From an uncultured beta proteobacterium (GTDB lineage Bacteria; Pseudomonadota; Gammaproteobacteria; Burkholderiales; Burkholderiaceae_C): a stretch of DNA of 8,315 nucleotides. A model generated the notes under the pieces. It worked only from the letters and a program-made list of their open reading frames with translations. It did no database searches and was not told the DNA's origin. The stretch is taken from positions 1 to 8,315 of the forward strand of contig CAJASG010000550.1 of assembly GCA_903944555.1 (NCBI GenBank). The letters run 5' to 3'. How positions within the stretch are numbered: position 1 is the first letter of the stretch; each line of letters begins with the position of its first letter. The translations under genes and the position numbers were made by a program. Below are positions 5,153-8,315 of this stretch, one piece after another.

Positions 5153-7490
5153 CACCCCGCTCCCGCGTGAGAATGGCGGCAAAGACCAGTGCCAGAAATG
5201 CGCCGGGTGCGACGGTGCTGCCGATGGCGGCCAGCACCGGTACTTTGGACAGGCCCAGCAAGCCAAAACTGCCCACTGACGTCAGGTTGGCGACGACCAG
5301 GGCGATTTGTGTTTGCTGCCGATACTCGGCACTGCCGGTCTGCGCTCCACGGTCAAAAAACAAGGCGTAATTGGACCCGACGGCCACCACCAGCAACAAA
5401 CCCACCAGGTGCAGGATGGTGAGCTGGGTGCCTTGCAGCAGAAGGGCTGCGGTGACGCACACCACGGCACACGCCAGCGGCGCCGCCACCCGCAGGGTAC
5501 GCACCCAGGAGCGCAACGCTGCCATCAGCAGCGCCAGGATGAAAAGGCACCCCAATCCCGACAGCCACAGGGCTTCGTGGCGATAGCCATCAAACAGGCT
5601 GCTGGACTCCTCCAGCATGTCGATCACCACCGCGTCGTTCAGGCCCTGTGTGCGCAGCGCGGTATGCACCTGGTCCAGTGGGATGTTGTCCGTCAATGGG
5701 CCGTCGGTCATGGGGCGCAAGGGCATCAACACCAGGTAGTCAGATGCGCGCGGGATCAGCATGGCGTCCACCATCAGCGCCGCTGAGGTGCCGTCCAGGT
5801 CCTTGCGCAGCAGGGGCGGGTGTTGTTGTGCGGTTTGCAGGTCGGTTAGAAACCCATCCAGGCGCTCGGCCCGAACCGGCAAGCCTTGCAGCGCTTGCTG
5901 CAACCGTTCTTGTGCCTGTGCCGCGTCGGGCAACGCGGCTTGTCTGGCGCGCTGCAGCGCCACACTGGGCAGCACGGTGGCAGGTGAGCTGAACCCGGCC
6001 ATGACTTGCTCTTTTACCAAGCCTTGCAGCACAGTGCCTGCACGTTCGGCTAGTTGCAGCGCGGCTTCCTGGTCTGGCGCCGTCAGCGCCATGATGTAGC
6101 GGGTGTCGGTGCCACCCAGGTCACCACGCAGTTGTTCGTCCACCTGCCGTTCGGACTGTGGAATCGGATTGAGGCCGGAGAGTTGGCGATTCCAGATGCT
6201 GCCGTTGTGCAGCAGTATGGCGCCGGTAGCCGCCAGTGCCAACGCGACCACGGGCCAACGCAGTGCGGCGGCACGTCCGATGCCGTGGTCCAGTTTGGCG
6301 GCCACCCGGCGGAGGTCGCGCAAGGCCAATTTCTGGGGTGTCAGGACGGGTAACACGTAACGCGTGACCAGCACGGCGGCCACCAGGCCGCTGATGGAAT
6401 ACAGGCCCAGCTGTGCCAGGCCCGGAAAACTGGAGCTCATCAGAGCAGCAAATCCGGCGATGGATGTCAGCACACCGAGCCAGATGGTGCGCCAGAAATT
6501 ACGGGAAACTTGGGTGGTGCTGCGCTGAATAAAGAAGTAAATCGAGTAGTCCACCGCTTCGCCGATCAGGGTGGTGCCGAAGCCCAACGTCAAGCCATGC
6601 ACCTGGCCAAAGCTGAGGCTCACTGCGGCGATGCCGACAGCGACACCGGACAGTACGGGCAGCAGACTCAATACCAGCAGGGTTGGTGAGCGGTACACCG
6701 CCAGCAGCAGGCAGACCACCAGCACAAAACTGGCGGTGGCCAGGCGTCCGACCTCATCCTGAATGGTGTTGCGCGAGGCTGCCGAGGACACGCCGGCGCC
6801 GCTCATCACCAGGCGGGTGTCCGCACTGCGCTCTGGCAAGGCGCTAAAGAGGGAGCGGGCCTTGTCCACCGCCTGGGATTGCGCTTCGGTGTCAGACCCG
6901 GCGGCGCGGGTAAAGGCCAGCAGCAAGGCGCGTTTGCCGTCCCGCGAGGCCCAGGCGCCGTCGATATTCTGCGGTTGGCTGAGACCGGAAAACTGGTCCA
7001 GCAGCTGCAGGGTTTCGCCCGTGGGATCGCGTGCAAACAGGCGCTTGATACTCATCCCGGCGTCACCAGACAGTGCGTCGATGGAGCTGCTGATTGCCGC
7101 GTGCAAGCCGTCGACCTCGAAGTGCGCGGGCGTGACTGCCGGGCTGAGCAGGTAGCGGTTGTCGAAGAAGTAGGCGCGGTCGTGTTCCTGTGTCTCCTCT
7201 TGTCCGTTTTGCACCGCGACAAACAGCCCGGTTTGTTGCAGGTCTTTGGCGAGGGCTTGTGACAGGCGGGCGCGTTCAGCGGCATCTCCCCCTTCGATGC
7301 CCATCATCATCAGTCGCGCCACCGCGCCATCGCGCAATTGGTCGATCAAAAGTTGCTGGCGCGCGTTGGGCGTGCGGGGCATGAAGGCCGATAAATCCGC
7401 CACAAAGTGGGTTTGCGCCATCACCAGCAGACAGGCCAGCATCCCGCTCAGCCAGAGCACGAGCGGCAACACCCGGTGTTTGTTTTTCAT
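5136..7490 (-). CDS. MMPL/RND family exporter (ApeM-like)
   Basis: A 784-residue inner-membrane transporter of the MMPL branch of the RND superfamily, with the expected two-fold layout. TM1 is at about residues 7-26, followed by a periplasmic domain (27-250), a TM bundle (about 252-383), TM7 (412-427), a second periplasmic domain (428-640) and a last bundle (about 641-775). The proton-relay region in the first half is GEAVDYSIYFF (310-320) with D314; the matching site in the second half reads VGSNYALFFD (704-713), with N707 in place of Asp. RND proteins of this type export lipids or pigments by proton motive force; in APE clusters the MMPL protein is thought to move the lipid-linked polyene towards the outer membrane. 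ATG at 7490 has GGGAG upstream with an 8-base gap and overlaps the preceding stop as ATGA; the TTG at 7505 is unlikely. Confidence 0.9.
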   Translation of the reverse strand: MKNKHRVLPLVLWLSGMLACLLVMAQTHFVADLSAFMPRTPNARQQLLIDQLRDGAVARLMMMGIEGGDAAERARLSQALAKDLQQTGLFVAVQNGQEETQEHDRAYFFDNRYLLSPAVTPAHFEVDGLHAAISSSIDALSGDAGMSIKRLFARDPTGETLQLLDQFSGLSQPQNIDGAWASRDGKRALLLAFTRAAGSDTEAQSQAVDKARSLFSALPERSADTRLVMSGAGVSSAASRNTIQDEVGRLATASFVLVVCLLLAVYRSPTLLVLSLLPVLSGVAVGIAAVSLSFGQVHGLTLGFGTTLIGEAVDYSIYFFIQRSTTQVSRNFWRTIWLGVLTSIAGFAALMSSSFPGLAQLGLYSISGLVAAVLVTRYVLPVLTPQKLALRDLRRVAAKLDHGIGRAAALRWPVVALALAATGAILLHNGSIWNRQLSGLNPIPQSERQVDEQLRGDLGGTDTRYIMALTAPDQEAALQLAERAGTVLQGLVKEQVMAGFSSPATVLPSVALQRARQAALPDAAQAQERLQQALQGLPVRAERLDGFLTDLQTAQQHPPLLRKDLDGTSAALMVDAMLIPRASDYLVLMPLRPMTDGPLTDNIPLDQVHTALRTQGLNDAVVIDMLEESSSLFDGYRHEALWLSGLGCLFILALLMAALRSWVRTLRVAAPLACAVVCVTAALLLQGTQLTILHLVGLLLVVAVGSNYALFFDRGAQTGSAEYRQQTQIALVVANLTSVGSFGLLGLSKVPVLAAIGSTVAPGAFLALVFAAILTRERGDAHPH
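5160..5164 (-). promoter_or_regulatory. Ribosome binding site that decides the hydrolase start
   Basis: On the minus strand GGGAG stands 7 bases before the ATG at 5152, inside the last codons of the MMPL gene. It supports this ATG over the much longer open frame that begins at 5266. Confidence 0.5.
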
Positions 7491-8315
7491 GGTGCCGACT
7501 CCCAAAATTCGAAGAAATTAAACCAGTTGTAAGGTGTTGCTTTGCAATGCCGCTCCAGCGTTGCGACGTATTTTTGCAAGGTCTCGCGGACCACTGCATC
7601 GCGTTGGCTGCGAGGGACTTCTGCAAAGTCGGCCAGCGGCTCGAAGTGCACCTCATAGCGATTGCCGCCGCAGTAGAGCCCAGTCATGAAGTAGATCGGG
7701 TGCCCCAGCATGGCCGCCATGCGAAAGGGGCCGGTCGGGAAGCGTGCTGGTGCACCCAAGAACGGCAATGTGAGGTACTGGTCCGGGCCAGCGGCGCGGT
7801 CGGCCAGGACACCGACCAAGGCGCCGGTTTCCAGCTTGTGGTGGATGGTCAGCATGGAGTCGATCTGGCCCAGCGCAATGATGCCGGTGATCGCTTCCGG
7901 ATTGATGGCCGCCAACGTACGATTGAGCTGCCGGGCATTTTCCGGGTACATCGCAATGCAGGAGTTGAAACGGTGACTGCGGCCATGGTTGAGCAGGATT
8001 TCGAAACTGCCCATGTGCGCGCCGAACAGTAACGCGCCCTGGTCTTGACGCTGGAGTTCAATGATCGGCTCGGCACCAAACACCTGGATGTCAAACAGGT
8101 CATCTTGGTTGTTGAGCAGGTAGAAGCGGTCATGGATGGTGCTGGCAAACGCCAGGATGTGCCGGTACAGGTCGAGCCAGGTGGTAGGGCGCTGCAGGGC
8201 CCGTTGCAGGTAATTGCGGGAGGCCTTACGGGCAGCAGGTACGGCCAGCAAAAAGTACAGGGCAATGCCATAGACCACGATGCGTGAGAGGCGGCGTCCA
8301 AAAATCAGGGAAATG
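7487..8315 (-). CDS. LpxL/HtrB-type lysophospholipid acyltransferase (partial, start outside window)
   Basis: The last 275 residues of a Lip_A_acyltrans family protein (usual length about 300), which transfers an acyl chain from acyl-ACP to a lipid or glycolipid at the inner membrane. The frame stays open to the window edge, and the residues before the internal GTG at 8278 (ISLIFGRRLSRI) continue naturally into the hydrophobic VVYGIALYFLLAVP anchor, so the gene starts outside. The catalytic HX4E is in GAHMGSFEIL (8000-8023), followed by a GVLADRAAGPDQY block and PFLGAPARFPTGPFRMAAML, both typical of this family. It precedes the MMPL exporter with a 4-base ATGA overlap (7487-7490) and is the first gene of the operon visible here. 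It corresponds to the C-terminal half of E. coli ApeJ, but as a separate gene. Because the true start is not visible, a fusion to another domain upstream cannot be excluded. Confidence 0.85.
   Translation of the reverse strand, partial: ISLIFGRRLSRIVVYGIALYFLLAVPAARKASRNYLQRALQRPTTWLDLYRHILAFASTIHDRFYLLNNQDDLFDIQVFGAEPIIELQRQDQGALLFGAHMGSFEILLNHGRSHRFNSCIAMYPENARQLNRTLAAINPEAITGIIALGQIDSMLTIHHKLETGALVGVLADRAAGPDQYLTLPFLGAPARFPTGPFRMAAMLGHPIYFMTGLYCGGNRYEVHFEPLADFAEVPRSQRDAVVRETLQKYVATLERHCKATPYNWFNFFEFWESAP
7495..7502 (-). promoter_or_regulatory. Ribosome binding site that decides the MMPL start
   Basis: On the minus strand a GGGAG core lies 8 bases before the ATG at 7490, inside the end of the acyltransferase gene. 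It supports the ATG over the in-frame TTG at 7505. Confidence 0.5.

Noticed and set aside
5153..5266. 38-residue N-terminal extension of the hydrolase
   Set aside because: It reads as Cys/Pro/Trp-rich noise opposite no family pattern, overlaps MMPL coding sequence, and the ATG at 5152 has a good ribosome binding site.
5307..5786. 159-codon open frame on the + strand, rich in Gln and His
   Set aside because: It is antisense to the second half of the MMPL gene; its composition reflects the complement of hydrophobic codons.
8276..8278. GTG as start of the LpxL-type acyltransferase
   Set aside because: The frame stays open to the window edge and the upstream residues fit the family's N-terminal membrane anchor, so the gene is truncated by the window.
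1..8315. Mobile elements, RNA genes, CRISPR arrays or tandem repeats
   Set aside because: Coding genes fill almost the whole window and I saw no transposase motifs, terminal repeats, tRNA-like folds or regularly spaced repeats.

Overview
This window looks like part of an aryl polyene (APE) or related polyene-lipid biosynthetic cluster in a Gram-negative bacterium. Base and codon use (GC-rich, G/C in third positions) and protein style suggest a betaproteobacterium of the Burkholderiales, perhaps Comamonadaceae; this is inference only. The identification rests on a combination of genes: a GT2 glycosyltransferase, a SAM methyltransferase, a PlsC-type acyltransferase, a FabG-type ketoreductase, a half-length ketosynthase-like chain length factor, an MMPL exporter and an LpxL-type acyltransferase. 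No single gene would be enough. The set matches much of the E. coli ape locus, as I recall it (ApeJ, B, D, Q, C, M).

Layout. On the + strand, 1-1737 holds the tail of an unidentified gene (1-69), the GT2 glycosyltransferase (73-843) and the methyltransferase (868-1737). On the - strand, 8315-1734 is one tightly packed operon read right to left: LpxL-type acyltransferase (start outside the window), MMPL exporter, alpha/beta hydrolase, chain length factor, ketoreductase, PlsC-type acyltransferase. Neighbouring genes overlap by 4 or 17 bases or are 9-15 bases apart. The two gene sets meet tail to tail and share a TTAA as stop codons on both strands. No non-coding stretch exceeds about 25 bases. 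I saw no RNA gene, mobile element, CRISPR array or convincing terminator.

How the genes may work together (inference from family knowledge). The chain length factor would pair with a full ketosynthase encoded outside the window to extend an ACP-bound polyene. The ketoreductase reduces each beta-keto group, and dehydratases and ACPs outside the window complete the cycle. The methyltransferase may modify the aryl head. The glycosyltransferase and two unrelated acyltransferases would build the lipid anchor, and the MMPL protein would move the product across the inner membrane. The alpha/beta hydrolase has no obvious counterpart in the E. coli gene set that I can recall and is the least explained member.

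The most interesting points are the glycosyltransferase and LpxL-type acyltransferase encoded as separate genes on opposite strands (fused in E. coli ApeJ), the extra hydrolase inside the operon, and departures from family signatures at key positions in the PlsC-type acyltransferase and the ketoreductase.
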